From positions 1 to 64,000 of the forward strand of contig JAESIW010000010.1 of NCBI GenBank assembly GCA_016802295.1: a stretch of DNA of 64,000 nt, given 5' to 3'. Position 1 is the stretch's first letter; each line of letters begins with the position of its first letter. Made by a program: the position numbers and the translations under genes. The stretch is from Brachionus rotundiformis. Taxonomy: Eukaryota; Rotifera; Eurotatoria; Ploima; Brachionidae. A model generated the notes under the pieces. That model ran no database searches. It had not been told where the DNA came from and saw only the letters and a list, made by a program, of their open reading frames with translations. This document shows positions 22,879-32,400 of this stretch, one piece after another.

Positions 22879-23493
22879 ATGGGAAACTACACAAGCTCGT
22901 ATTCCAGATCAGAAAGTGGCATAGTTCGCCACAACTTTGCCCAGGACTCGGAGGAATTCTTGAACAATTTGGTCAACATCTTGCTCACAGGCTGCTACGG
23001 CTGCGAGTCAATGGCCTACTATTTCGACCGTAGCGACATTGGTCTCTACGGCATTGCCGACTTTTGCCGCTATGGTTCTTTTTTTGTGATGCGCCTAAAC
23101 CAGACAGTGATGGACTATATTGTTGAGCGTGGCGGCAAGATCTCGCTGGCCACCGTTCCCAAGCCGGACTGGGGCCAGAGTGTGACGCCCATGAAGTTTA
23201 TGGAGTCTCTTTTGGTCAAGCTCAAGGAATTGTACAGCTTTGGACTGAAGGTGCATGAAAGTGGCGATGTGAAGAGCGACCCGAATTTGACAGACTTTCT
23301 GGAAGTGGAGCTAATCGAGCCAGTGTCCATGATAATCAGGGAGATAGAGGTTATGCTTTGCAATTTGAACTTGGCTGGCACTGGCCTTGGAGAGTTCGAG
23401 TTCAACAAAGACCTCGAACGATATCTTGATGAATATGTGGACCGAAAGCTCTCTTTGCTGGAAGAAACCCAGTTGGAACAAATATGGCTTTGA
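22879..23493 (+). CDS. Ferritin-like protein 1 (non-ferroxidase, possible N-myristoylation)
   Basis: 204 residues, single exon. Four-helix ferritin core: NLVNILLTGCY..MAYYFDRSDIGL (helix A), ERGGKI..VPKPDWG loop, LTDFLEVELIEP (helix C/D), then NLNLAGTGLGEFEFNKDL. Ferritins form 24-subunit iron-storage shells. Compared with human H chain, ferroxidase positions E27, Y34, H65, E107 and Q141 read Leu, Cys, Leu, Lys and Val, and E140 is Pro, so catalytic iron oxidation is not expected. The N-terminus MGNYTSSYS fits an N-myristoylation signal (Gly2, Ser6). AATAAA at about 23522 is the probable polyadenylation signal. First of four tandem paralogs. Confidence 0.9.
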   Translation: MGNYTSSYSRSESGIVRHNFAQDSEEFLNNLVNILLTGCYGCESMAYYFDRSDIGLYGIADFCRYGSFFVMRLNQTVMDYIVERGGKISLATVPKPDWGQSVTPMKFMESLLVKLKELYSFGLKVHESGDVKSDPNLTDFLEVELIEPVSMIIREIEVMLCNLNLAGTGLGEFEFNKDLERYLDEYVDRKLSLLEETQLEQIWL

Positions 23494-23662
23494 ATTTTTT
23501 TTTTTTTTGTTGATTTTTTCCAATAAAATTTTAAAATCAATACATTTTTTGAATTTTAAAACTCCCCTAATGTTATAAATAGTTTATTATTTTTAGACTT
23601 TAATTAATATTTAAGAACAATAGAAGTTATCTTAAATTAAAATTTTAAAAAAAGATTAAAAC

Positions 23663-24202
23663 ATGACCAATATTAACCAAAGTGCGGAGGAACTATTGAG
23701 CCAGTTGATAAACTATTTGGTCACATTGCAGCACAAATGCAGGTCGATGTCCAGCTTTTTCAGAAAAAGCTACCAAGATAAGTACGGCATAGCGGATTTT
23801 TATGAATGGTGCGCCCAAGACTTGGACAAGAGTGTAGAGCATGTGGCAGACTACATGAGAGAGATGGGCAGTCAGGTGCAGATAGAGAAAATTGAGAGAC
23901 CGGAGACCGAGAACTATGGTAGTCCGATCGAGTCTCTGGAGTACGTGTTGAAAGAGGACAAGTGCTTGAGCCACCTTATGGGCGACATACGCGAGTGGGC
24001 CAAGACCAAAGGTGACAACAGACTAGATGAGTTCATGGACAAGGCTATGATTGCGCCCATGTCCGCTTGGAACGATCAGATTGAGCAGATGATCGAAAAA
24101 TTGCGCATGGCAAACGCAACTCAAAACTTGAACGAACTGGACAGGACATTCAAGTCCGAGTTCGGCCTTATCAGGCAATTAAGAGAACAAAAATTGATTT
24201 AA
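23663..24202 (+). CDS. Ferritin-like protein 2 (most divergent paralog)
   Basis: 179 residues, single exon, 169 bp after ferritin 1. It is recognisable from SAEELLSQLINYLVTLQHKC, YGIADFYEW, the IERPETENYGSP loop and LDEFMDKAMIAPMSAW, all aligned with the neighbours. The usual YYFDR of helix A is replaced by SSFFRKSY. E27 aligns with Leu, Y34 with Cys, E107 with Asp and Q141 with Met, so no ferroxidase centre. An Glu-His pair sits in helix B but three residues off register. The C-terminal helix E is unlike the others (SEFGLIRQLREQKLI). No clear TATA box was found. It may be a specialised or non-assembling subunit. Confidence 0.75.
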   Translation: MTNINQSAEELLSQLINYLVTLQHKCRSMSSFFRKSYQDKYGIADFYEWCAQDLDKSVEHVADYMREMGSQVQIEKIERPETENYGSPIESLEYVLKEDKCLSHLMGDIREWAKTKGDNRLDEFMDKAMIAPMSAWNDQIEQMIEKLRMANATQNLNELDRTFKSEFGLIRQLREQKLI

Positions 24203-24359
24203 TCTTTTTATTTTTTTTTTTTTTAATAAAAATATTTTATTAATTTTTTAATTTTTATTTTTTGCCAAAGCTTAAAGTTGTTCCTTTACCAAAATAGATC
24301 AAAGGGAGTTTAGCTTAAAATATTCGGGTAGGAGGATTAAAAATAAGATTTTGTATGGT

Positions 24360-24366
24360 TATAAAT
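24360..24366 (+). promoter_or_regulatory. TATA box of ferritin-like gene 3
   Basis: TATAAAT lies 58 bp ahead of the ATG at 24424. Between it and the start is TATCTGCCAAAT, similar to TATCT..TTTGCCAAAT upstream of ferritin 4, a possible shared control element. Confidence 0.5.
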
Positions 24367-24423
24367 TTGCCAAATGCTTCGACTTAGATATTTCCAAGAT
24401 AAAACTATCTGCCAAATTCTAAA

Positions 24424-25155
24424 ATGCATACAGTAAGGACATCATTGGTCAAGCAAAATTTGCATCCAGATTCAGAAAAGTGTTTGAACGAATGCATAAA
24501 CGCGTTTATGTTTGGCGCCTACAATTGTAAATCAATGGCCTATTACTTTGACCGCGATGATGTTGGCATGTTCGGCATGGCCAATTTTAACAAGTGGTGC
24601 GCGGCCAAAGGCTTCAATGATGCCAAGCTGATGATGGACCACATCACCATCCGTGGCGGTAATGTGGTTTTTGATGAAATTAAGAAGCCAGAGCGTGAAG
24701 AATGGGGAACGCCTTTGGACGCATTAGAACAGTTGCTGAACTATAAGCTATGCTTGTACAAGTGTGTAAACAAGTGCCACCGAAGTGCTCATGAGACTCG
24801 TGATCCTCATTTGAACCACTTTGTAGAGACTATGATCCTAAGACCTATGGTAGTGTTTATAAGAAGAGTTGGTGTGATGATTGCCAATTTGAGACGTGCC
24901 GGACCAGGACTGGGCGAGTATCAGATGAACAAAGACTTAGAGAGCTATTTAGAAGAGCTTAAGTATGTCATTCCGGTTCAGCAGACCTCGTTTTCCAGAA
25001 TTAACAGGCGCTGTAGAGGAAGAGTCCAGATGCAGGACGAAGAGGCTTCAAGTGAGAGCTCGAGTGAGTCCGAAGATGAAGAAGAAGCAGCACCAAGGCT
25101 ATCTGTCAGATCCATTGTGCCAGCTCTGCGCAATATCGAAGACGAACTTGACTAA
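24424..25155 (+). CDS. Ferritin-like protein 3 with acidic C-terminal tail
   Basis: 243 residues, single exon. The core matches ferritin well: SLVKQNLHPDSEKCLNECIN, MAYYFDRDDVGMFGMANF, IRGGNVVFDEIKKPEREEWG, DPHLNHFVETMILRP, NLRRAGPGLGEYQMNKDL. E27, Y34, H65, E107 and Q141 correspond to Phe, Cys, Asp, Lys and Met, so the ferroxidase centre is gone. About 60 extra residues follow helix D/E: a basic patch (NRRCRGR), then a Ser/Glu run (SSESSSESEDEEEAA), ending NIEDELD. Such a tail would project from or into the shell; function unknown. AATAAA at about 25170. Confidence 0.88.
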   Translation: MHTVRTSLVKQNLHPDSEKCLNECINAFMFGAYNCKSMAYYFDRDDVGMFGMANFNKWCAAKGFNDAKLMMDHITIRGGNVVFDEIKKPEREEWGTPLDALEQLLNYKLCLYKCVNKCHRSAHETRDPHLNHFVETMILRPMVVFIRRVGVMIANLRRAGPGLGEYQMNKDLESYLEELKYVIPVQQTSFSRINRRCRGRVQMQDEEASSESSSESEDEEEAAPRLSVRSIVPALRNIEDELD

Positions 25156-25418
25156 AATTTTTAATTATCAATAAATTTATAATCATAGATAATTTTTTTA
25201 TTAAAAACAAAAATTTGCCTATATATCTTTAAAAAGATTTACTCATCCAAAAGGATAAATTATTAATTGATAAATAATTCGGACCCATTTGATCTTTCTC
25301 AGAAGACTTAATAATAATTGTTTATTATTTTTATTAATAGAAGGGATATTTTCTTAAAATTATATTTAAAAGATCTATCCAAATAATTATTTGTATTAAC
25401 CCTATCGGATTACTTAAA
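25156..25418. other. Spacer in ferritin cluster
   Basis: AT-rich, nothing coding seen. Confidence 0.3.
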
Positions 25419-25676
25419 GGGGTCTAGTGAAATTTGGTACAATAGAACAGAACTAATAAATTTTTTTTTCAAAGATAAAAATTGGTTTAGGAAATGAAAT
25501 GGTGTGCACTATTACTGCAAAATGCACCAAGCTCAAATACATAAACATTTAATTTTTGCTTAATTTAATGCATCTTTTTATGTTGTACCATGTTGATTAT
25601 ACAGAACCAATTTTCAAATTTTGGAAAATAAAATTAATTAGTTCTGTTCTATTGTACCATATTTCACAAGACCCCC
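25419..25676. mobile_element. MITE, GGGG..GTGAA family
   Basis: The left end reads GGGGTCTAGTGAAATTTGG; the right end is its near reverse complement. Arms of about 45 bp match closely (GGTACAATAGAACAGAACTA is exact in both). It has no coding frame. Flanks are TTAAA on the left and CTAAAA on the right, so a target duplication is possible but unclear. Its termini resemble those of 6167-6426 and 58820-59182. Confidence 0.7.
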
Positions 25677-26280
25677 TAAAAGACTGATTAAATTTAGCTT
25701 TCTGAACTGTCTCTTATCTTATCATACAAAGGCAATCTAAAATTTTAAAATAAATAAACTTATGATTAAAGAAAATAAATATTTAGATAAAAATGATAGA
25801 CAAGGCAACTAAGCTGTTTAAAATAGTTATTGGTAAATTTATCACAGAGTTACCAAAATTATATATTTTTTTGAAATTAGATATGAATACAAATGCCAAA
25901 AGCTTTAATTTATTATTTTTTTATCAATTTTTTTTCAAATTTAAGTCTTCAAATCGAAAAAACGTGACTTTTTTCATTCAGATATTTAAAAATTTTAGAC
26001 ATTAGATTAAAAAAAAAGGCTCAAAAAGCCAAAGATATTGATTTAATTTTATTTAAAAATATAAACATATAAATAATTAAATTAAAAATTAATTAATATT
26101 TAAAAAATCATTAAATTTGCCAAATATATCTAACAGGATTAATAAAATTTGAAAGCAAAAACACCCATGGTTCAAATAGAAAGGAATTTTGGTATCTGTT
26201 TGGATCGTTGGACCAAAATAACTAGGCTCTTAAAATAAATTTTTAAAAATAGTGTCCTGGGATAGCGGGATATCATTGCC
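25677..26280. other. AT-rich spacer before ferritin 4
   Basis: A weak 70-codon open stretch at 25793-26005 is low-complexity (Phe, Lys, Asn) and is judged non-coding. Nothing else was recognised. Confidence 0.3.
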
Positions 26281-26287
26281 TATAAAA
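26281..26287 (+). promoter_or_regulatory. TATA box of ferritin-like gene 4
   Basis: TATAAAA lies 61 bp before the ATG at 26348. A TTTGCCAAAT element shared with ferritin 3 lies between them. Confidence 0.6.
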
Positions 26288-26347
26288 TAGATTTCTCTTT
26301 TGGACAAAATTATCTACTTTGCCAAATAAATCAAAGATACAATTAAA

Positions 26348-26926
26348 ATGTCTGTAAGCCAAAACGTGTCAATTAGACAAAATTTCGATGAGTCATCGGA
26401 ATCCATGCTAAACCAGTTGATAAATGTGGTCTGTACCAGAAACTACACCTATCACGGAATAGCCTACTACTTTGATCGAGTTGACATTGGCTTAGTTGGT
26501 TTTGCTAGTGTTTTCAGACTCTGCGCCACCTATAGCCGTGACTTGACCCACAAGTTGATGGACTACTGCGTTCTCCGAGGTGGGCAAGTCGTCCTCAAAG
26601 AGATCCCCAAGCCGGACTCCTCAGTCTACACGAACCCATCTGAAACCTTGGAATTTTTGATCCAAAGCTTCAAGGACATTAACGACTTGGCCGTCTCGTT
26701 GCACAAGGTTGCCGACGAGAACCAAGACGGAAACATGACCGACTTTTTGGAGAGCGAAGTGATCCGACCAGTTGCCAGAGTGATCAGGAGAGTGGGAGTC
26801 TTGCTGGCTAATGTGCGCCGAGCTGGTCCAGGCTTGGGCGAATACCAAGTTAACAAGCATTTGAAATGCTACTTGACCAAAGTGAAACCAACTTTGGAAA
26901 CTGTCAATTTCAGTCATGTTGTTTGA
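26348..26926 (+). CDS. Ferritin-like protein 4
   Basis: 192 residues, single exon. It shows NVSIRQNFDESSESMLNQLI, IAYYFDRVDIGLVGF, LRGGQVVLKEIPKPDSS, MTDFLESEVIRP and NVRRAGPGLGEYQVNKHL. It keeps Tyr at position 34, unlike its three neighbours, but E27 is Val, H65 Leu, E107 Ser and Q141 Val, so no ferroxidase activity is expected. It is closest to ferritins 1 and 3, sharing the RAGPGLGEY block with 3. AATAAA at about 26964. It probably arose by the same tandem duplication, with the MITE spacer arriving later. Confidence 0.9.
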   Translation: MSVSQNVSIRQNFDESSESMLNQLINVVCTRNYTYHGIAYYFDRVDIGLVGFASVFRLCATYSRDLTHKLMDYCVLRGGQVVLKEIPKPDSSVYTNPSETLEFLIQSFKDINDLAVSLHKVADENQDGNMTDFLESEVIRPVARVIRRVGVLLANVRRAGPGLGEYQVNKHLKCYLTKVKPTLETVNFSHVV

Positions 26927-27126
26927 AATTTTTCTCCCCTATTTTCATATTGATTAAATTTCAATAAATAATTTGCAATTAATTTTTTTTCCCAATTAAT
27001 TAATTAAAGCATTATGTTAAGTTTGAATTAATAGGATTTAATTATTAATTTTTTATGTTTTCATACATGGAAAATAAATTTAATTCCAAAAAATAATAAA
27101 AATATTCATAAATTTTCAACATAAAA

Positions 27127-28600
27127 ATGCCGGAATTGATCATGGAAAGGCCCAAGATGAGCCTTCAGATGCACGAGAACCTCAAGCGGTTCATATTGAG
27201 AGATAGGCAACGAAAAAAAGAAGAAAACGAGCAAAAATTGCGCGAGGAAAAGGTACCATAAGCTTGGCATTTTGTAACAGGACTTTTATCTCTTTTGCTT
27301 AAGAAAAAGGCTGAGATAAAGACACAAAATATGGAACAAAACAAAGAGCAGATAACTCAGTTGGAAAAAAAACTGGAAGATTTGCAGCTTGTATGTTTCC
27401 GGATTAAAGTAACCAATTTAAATCCATTTCTCACCTTTGTTCCATACAGAAAAAACGTGAGCTGTTTAACCAGCTGAAAAAAGTGCTGAACGAAGAGACC
27501 AATTTGAAGAAAAGCACCCGAGTGTCTGGCACACAAGGCTCGATTACCGAACAAACCAATTCCTTAAATCCTCTTTTGATGTACTCTGGTCATCCTGGCC
27601 ATCCGCAATTACTGGCACCTCAAAACTCCCAATTTTCCCAAGCGCCGGCAATTATTCCAGTTAATTCCCAAAATAACCAGTCCAAGCCACAATCACCATT
27701 TCACCTAATGCCTCCACATCACATACCTCCAAATGCTTCCAACTGTAACTAAATTTTTAATTTGGAAAAATTTTAATTTTCTTTTTCTGGCAAGTTTTCA
27801 AATACTTTAACCAATCGATGCCTATGTCACCGCAAATTCTGCAAAATCAACCACCTCTAATGATACCACCCTCATCTCCAAGCAGCTCTCCGCATCTGAT
27901 CAACTCTTCACCAAGACATGGCATACAGTCCCAGTCCGCTAGCAAGCGCCAACGGAGTCCATCTCCATCCAGATCGCCATTCAATCAGCCCAATTTGATG
28001 AGCAACCAATTTTTGTTCAATCAAAACCAGCTGATGCAACAAAGGTCCATATCGCCATGCAACATCATAGCTTCATCGCCGCCACCTACAAACTTCAGCA
28101 GTCCAAACAGCTCAAAAAAAATACGCAACAATATCCCACAGTCACCACAATCAATGGGACCGAGACCTCAGCAATCCCAGTCAGCGTTTAACTCGTATAT
28201 GAACAGACCGGGAATGAGCAGTTTCCAGTCGCCATCATCCCAGAAAGGGCCAGTTCCGCCTCAAACACCGCCCGGACCAGGTTCCTATCAGATGCCTCGA
28301 GGCATGCCACCTCAGACACAAACTCCCAACATGCCTCAAATTCCCGGATCATTTCCCCAAGGCTTCAACACCCATTATTTGAACTCTTTGTCCCAGGAAC
28401 AGGCTAAAATGCTGCTACAGTCCCAACAGTTCATGCCTCAGTCTTACTTGGGAAATATGTCCAATATACCCATGATTTCAGCGGCGGCCATTGCCGCAGT
28501 TGCTGCCGCTTCGGGCAATCCGCACCAGCCTAATTCCAATTCTGGTTCAGGTAGTGGAAGTATTATGACTGGTTATTCTATCCGCAACCCGCCAAATTGA
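27127..28600 (+). CDS. GPS2: G protein pathway suppressor 2 homolog
   Basis: Four exons: 27127-27252, 27304-27390, 27450-27744 and 27795-28600, 437 residues. GPS2 is a subunit of the NCoR/SMRT-HDAC3 corepressor complex. The N-terminus (MPELIMERPKMSLQMHENL) and the coiled coil that follows (KRFILRDRQRKKEENEQKL; QITQLEKKLEDLQLKKREL, FNQLKKVLNEE) match the vertebrate protein over about the first 100 residues, the part that binds SMRT/TBL1. The remainder is Pro/Gln/Ser-rich and disordered, as in the family, with an SKRQRSPSPSRSP segment. Introns are 51, 59 and 50 bp. The last donor (AACT before GTAACT) was chosen because it joins the two long frames without a stop. AATAAA at about 28666. Confidence 0.88.
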
Positions 28601-28787
28601 TCAATCTTTAATTATCAAATCATGTAATTTTAAAATCAATTGATTGTCTTATCAATGTAAATTTTGAATAAATACGATTTTCGAATGTTGTTTTGTTTTA
28701 AATAAACTTATTATTAAATCAATAGTATTATATTTTTTTAGTCAGTTTATTAAAAAATTATTGAATCTAATAAATACAGGGTGTTAA

Positions 28788-28982
28788 GATTTTTTGGAAA
28801 AGTTTTTCCAACCATTCACACCAACTAAGAGAATTGTTTGTAATCAAATATACAAAACTTCATCAACAATTCAAGTAGAACCATCTACTTCTGGTAACGC
28901 ACAAGAGTCTTCAGACACTCAGCCAATTGTTAAAAAAAGACCAGGTAGACCAAAAGGTTCGAAAAATTATAAAAAAAATTAA
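28788..28982 (+). other. AT-hook-containing coding fragment
   Basis: An open segment follows TACAG at 28780, reads FLEKFFQPFTPTKRIVCNQ and ends with a clear AT-hook (KKRPGRPKGSKNYKKN). There is no ATG, and the frame is closed just upstream by TAA. It may be the last exon of a chromatin protein whose other exons were not found, or a transposase fragment. No family name is justified. Confidence 0.35.
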
Positions 28983-29529
28983 TTTTTTCAGTTATCAAAA
29001 AAAATATTCCCGTTTAGAAATTAAATTAAAATTTATATTTTCAAATATTTTTTATTAAAATTTTATGATCTTATGGATAAGATTAGATAGTTAGCTATTA
29101 GTTCTTGCTAGGACATTCTAACAAGAATGTCTGATCCCTTTACTGCTTTTTGGCAGTGTGGAGCTCAAGCAGCCATATACTTAGAATTTGTATGGTTTAG
29201 ACTTCCCTGGATGAGGATTTTAAAACACTATCAGGCAATCTGTTCCATTTTGGACCACTCTTTTTAAAAATAAAACATGTCGGGCTATCACTGCGTCGGA
29301 AGGAAAGCTCTCCCTGTGATCTTTTCTCTTCTGAAATAGATATTTCTAATCCTTTTTCCAGTTTTTACATTTCAATCAAATTTCCTCTCACTCGCACTTT
29401 TTCTAATTAACTAGCTGAAATATTGAATACTTAAATATTTTTTTAATTAATTTAAATAATGATAATAATAGCTAATATTCTAGTAGTCCCGTTATAGTAT
29501 ACTTTTAATATTTTTAGTTCATTACTGTC
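28983..29529. other. Spacer
   Basis: AT-rich. It may include diverged 3' sequence of the LINE remnant that follows on the minus strand. Nothing distinct. Confidence 0.25.
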
Positions 29530-29905
29530 AACATATTCAAGTATATTTTTGAATTGGTTGATTGAGCTCGCTGTGACAACCGATGTGGGTAACGCATTCC
29601 ATTTATTTACTATTCTGTTAGATAGGAAGTTTCTCCTTGCTTCACATTTTGTCAGTAGCGAGCGAATTCGATGCTGAGCTCTCCTAACTCCTCCACTTGG
29701 ACTTTCACTGAAACACTAAACGCTGGATCATATTACAAATTGACTTGATTGAATTTGTTTTGAACTTTATAAAATTGTGTCAGATCACCACGCTCACGCC
29801 TTTTTTTAAAGTTTCTAATCCCAGATTAGCTAGCCTTGACTCATAGTTCAAATTTCTAATTTGTGAAACTAGTTTCGTTGCTCGTCTTTGTGAATTGTTT
29901 GAGTG
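29530..29905 (-). mobile_element. LINE remnant, C-terminal end of ORF2
   Basis: Reading leftwards from 29900 gives QRRATKLVSQIRNLNYESRL, ANLGLETL, RRERGDLTQFYKVQ and later RNFLSNRIVNKWNALPTSVV. These are the conserved last 120 residues of CR1/Jockey-type reverse transcriptases. Frameshifts and a stop interrupt it. No RT catalytic core is attached. Confidence 0.75.
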
Positions 29906-31380
29906 AAAAAGTAGGAATAAAGTGTTTACTAGGATAATCGAGTATGATGATTACGATTTTTAATTTTATATTTTTTTTAGAGGTGACCCAGAGGCAAACC
30001 CTAAATTAAATATTTAAAACTTAATTAAATTTTCAACTGAATCGAGCTGACAAATAAATTGGACTTTTTCCATTAATATATCCTAACAATCATGAGTTAT
30101 TTCACTTAAAGCCACTATAAGAGATATAAAAAATTGGTTGGGTACTTTTAGACTGTAAAATGTAACTAGATTTCGAGGAATTCAATGTAATCGAAATTCA
30201 ATTGAATGAGGAGCATTCACTGGACCTCGAGAAGGAAATGAGGAATGAGTTTATAGTAATGAGTAATGACTTCAATAAGTAATTTACCTCATTGCTTAAA
30301 TCTCAAAGAACAAGCCATTAAAAAGGCTTAAAAAAATTGGTAAAAAGCTGTTTTCCTTCGGCATTAAAGATATTTTATTTGATTAAAATGTAAATACTGT
30401 CTTTAACTCCGTTGAGTATTATACAAAAGATATTTCTGGATGAAGAGTGTCCCGTTGAAGCTAATGAGAATAAATACAATCCCTAATTTCCTGACACATT
30501 ATTGGAATATGATACGCAAATTGACGGATAACAAATATGTTGTATCAAACTTTATGCCTCGTAATCGACATGACATAGCTATTTGGCAAAATAGCTTGAG
30601 AACTTGAATCTGGTCAATTGCTTTTGAGGACAATGGAAGCTTGGAAAGAACATGTTTCGTTGGAGTAGTAGAAGAAAATGGATAGACAGCTACTGTCCGA
30701 AAATTAGAGAATCCAAAGCAAACATTACTGCATAAATTTCTTACTTAACAAACCAACGATTCCGGATCGGCAATGGTTATTACTTCGCTGGCAAATGGAA
30801 GCAAAAAATTTACCAAAGATGATTTTGATTTAATATTTAAAATTAATTGTATTAAATAATTCATTTTTGAAACATTTTTATTTAATTTATACAGTCACAA
30901 TTAAAATCTTGTATTTGAACAAAATAATTTAAATGAACACATTAATAAATAAAAAAAAATTTGATAAATTTGTTAAATTTATCAAAATTTTTACCCAAAT
31001 ATGAATAAGAATAATAAAAATATACCGTAAGGAAATTTACAAGAATGAATAGTCACGTAAATAAGATCAGAAATGATTCAGAAAGGAAGGATTCGAATAA
31101 CTTATTACTAATTAACAAAGATTTGTTATTGACTTGAAGCTCTGAGTTCAAATTGGAGAAATTAGAGTAAAGCTATGCTTGGAAATAAAGAAAATTTCTA
31201 AATTTTTGCAAATTTTTTCAAGATTAATAGTCAAGTTAGAAAAGATTTTGAAGAATTTCAAAATATTGCCTAAATTAGACTCTAATTGGAAAGAAAAAGA
31301 AAAATAGAGAGTCCCTTGGGCGAAGCCGCTAGGACCTGTATAAAATCTATAAGATTTTAGGTCAAGAGAGCTAGTTATAG
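29906..31380. other. AT-rich spacer with unassigned scraps
   Basis: Short protein-like readings occur near 30460-30600 (MIRKLTDNKYVVSNFMPRN) and near 30660-30730, both closed by stops within 50 codons. They look like decayed repeats; no family identified. Confidence 0.25.
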
Positions 31381-31550
31381 TCTAAATATATCCTTTTATA
31401 AGTAAGGATTAGCAGCAGGCACACAATATTCTAGATGCGGTCTAACATAAGTTTTGTAAAATTGCACGTAAGATTGAGCATCCCAATACACAAAAGTTTC
31501 CCTAAAGCATTCCAAGCATGTTGTTGGCTTTATTTACACAGCTATGAAAA
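31381..31550 (-). mobile_element. LINE remnant, thumb region of reverse transcriptase
   Basis: The minus strand reads VNKANNMLGMLRETFVYWD, AQSYVQFYKTYVRPHLEYC and VPAANPYL. KANNMLG and YVRPHLEYC are standard landmarks after the catalytic core of CR1/Jockey-type LINEs. Only about 50 residues survive. Confidence 0.75.
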
Positions 31551-31819
31551 TATTCAAATAATAGTTATAAAATAATAGTTTTTTATTAGAAATGATCGTA
31601 CAATAAGTCTATGACCAATTAATATCTATCTTATTATAAAAGCATCAATTACTTTGACTGGTGAATAATGTTTTTCAGTGGTATTATTTAAGTTTACTTT
31701 ACATCACCCAAGAGGTGTTTTTTGAAACAAAATAAATATTCGAATATTCCCACAAGCAGCAAAAATTAAATTAGGGCCTAAGTGTGTTATTAATTGTCAA
31801 GTTTAGTTTAATTGTTAGT

Positions 31820-32010
31820 TCAAACATTGGTACATCCTCTTTTAAATTATACTTTCTGAATTTTGCAGACTTATTGCAGAGTTTTGCAAAATCATAATAT
31901 TGGTGGTACAAAGGATGTACCAAATGCTACAATTCACGTAATATGTTTTGTTCCTTCTGAACTTGAGCTTTGGCATTTTTGATATTTTGATTTTTTTGTT
32001 CCAAATTTCA
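31820..32010. mobile_element. Foldback element, second copy
   Basis: Reverse-oriented relative of 12800-13080. It has GCAGAGTTTTGCAAAATCAT, GGTGGTACAAAGGATGTACC and the attached flank TTCTGAACTTGAGCTTTGGC. One arm is eroded (TTGGTACATCCTC near 31831). Confidence 0.7.
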
Positions 32011-32400
32011 CAATGCCTGGTAATAATGGTAGATAATTCCAGAGGTTACCCAAAATCATTGATTTATTAAAATAATAAGTCAAGCATATTGAAGTGAGAT
32101 GATCTGATGGTCATTAACAAACAATTTAATTTGAAGCGAGTAACCAACGTCACCATCACAGATTTGCCAAGCAATTTGACAGAAGAAAAAATAAGAACTT
32201 GCTGATAGATCTAAAGAACAACTTCAAATACCAAAAGAGAATACTTTAGCTGAAGAAAATCTATTTTAAATTATTATCATTATCATTTTGTTATTAAAAT
32301 TAAAATTAATCAAAAAAAGTTTATTTATAAAAAATTGAAATTAATTTCAAAAAGTAAAGAAATACTAATTATTAAATCAAAAATATTGAGGCAAACATTA
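32011..32400. other. Spacer downstream of ING gene
   Basis: AT-rich, no coding frame recognised. AATAAA-like strings on the minus strand could serve the ING transcript. Confidence 0.3.

Noticed and set aside
25793..26005. 70-codon frame before ferritin 4
   Set aside because: Low-complexity Phe/Lys/Asn translation of AT-rich spacer.
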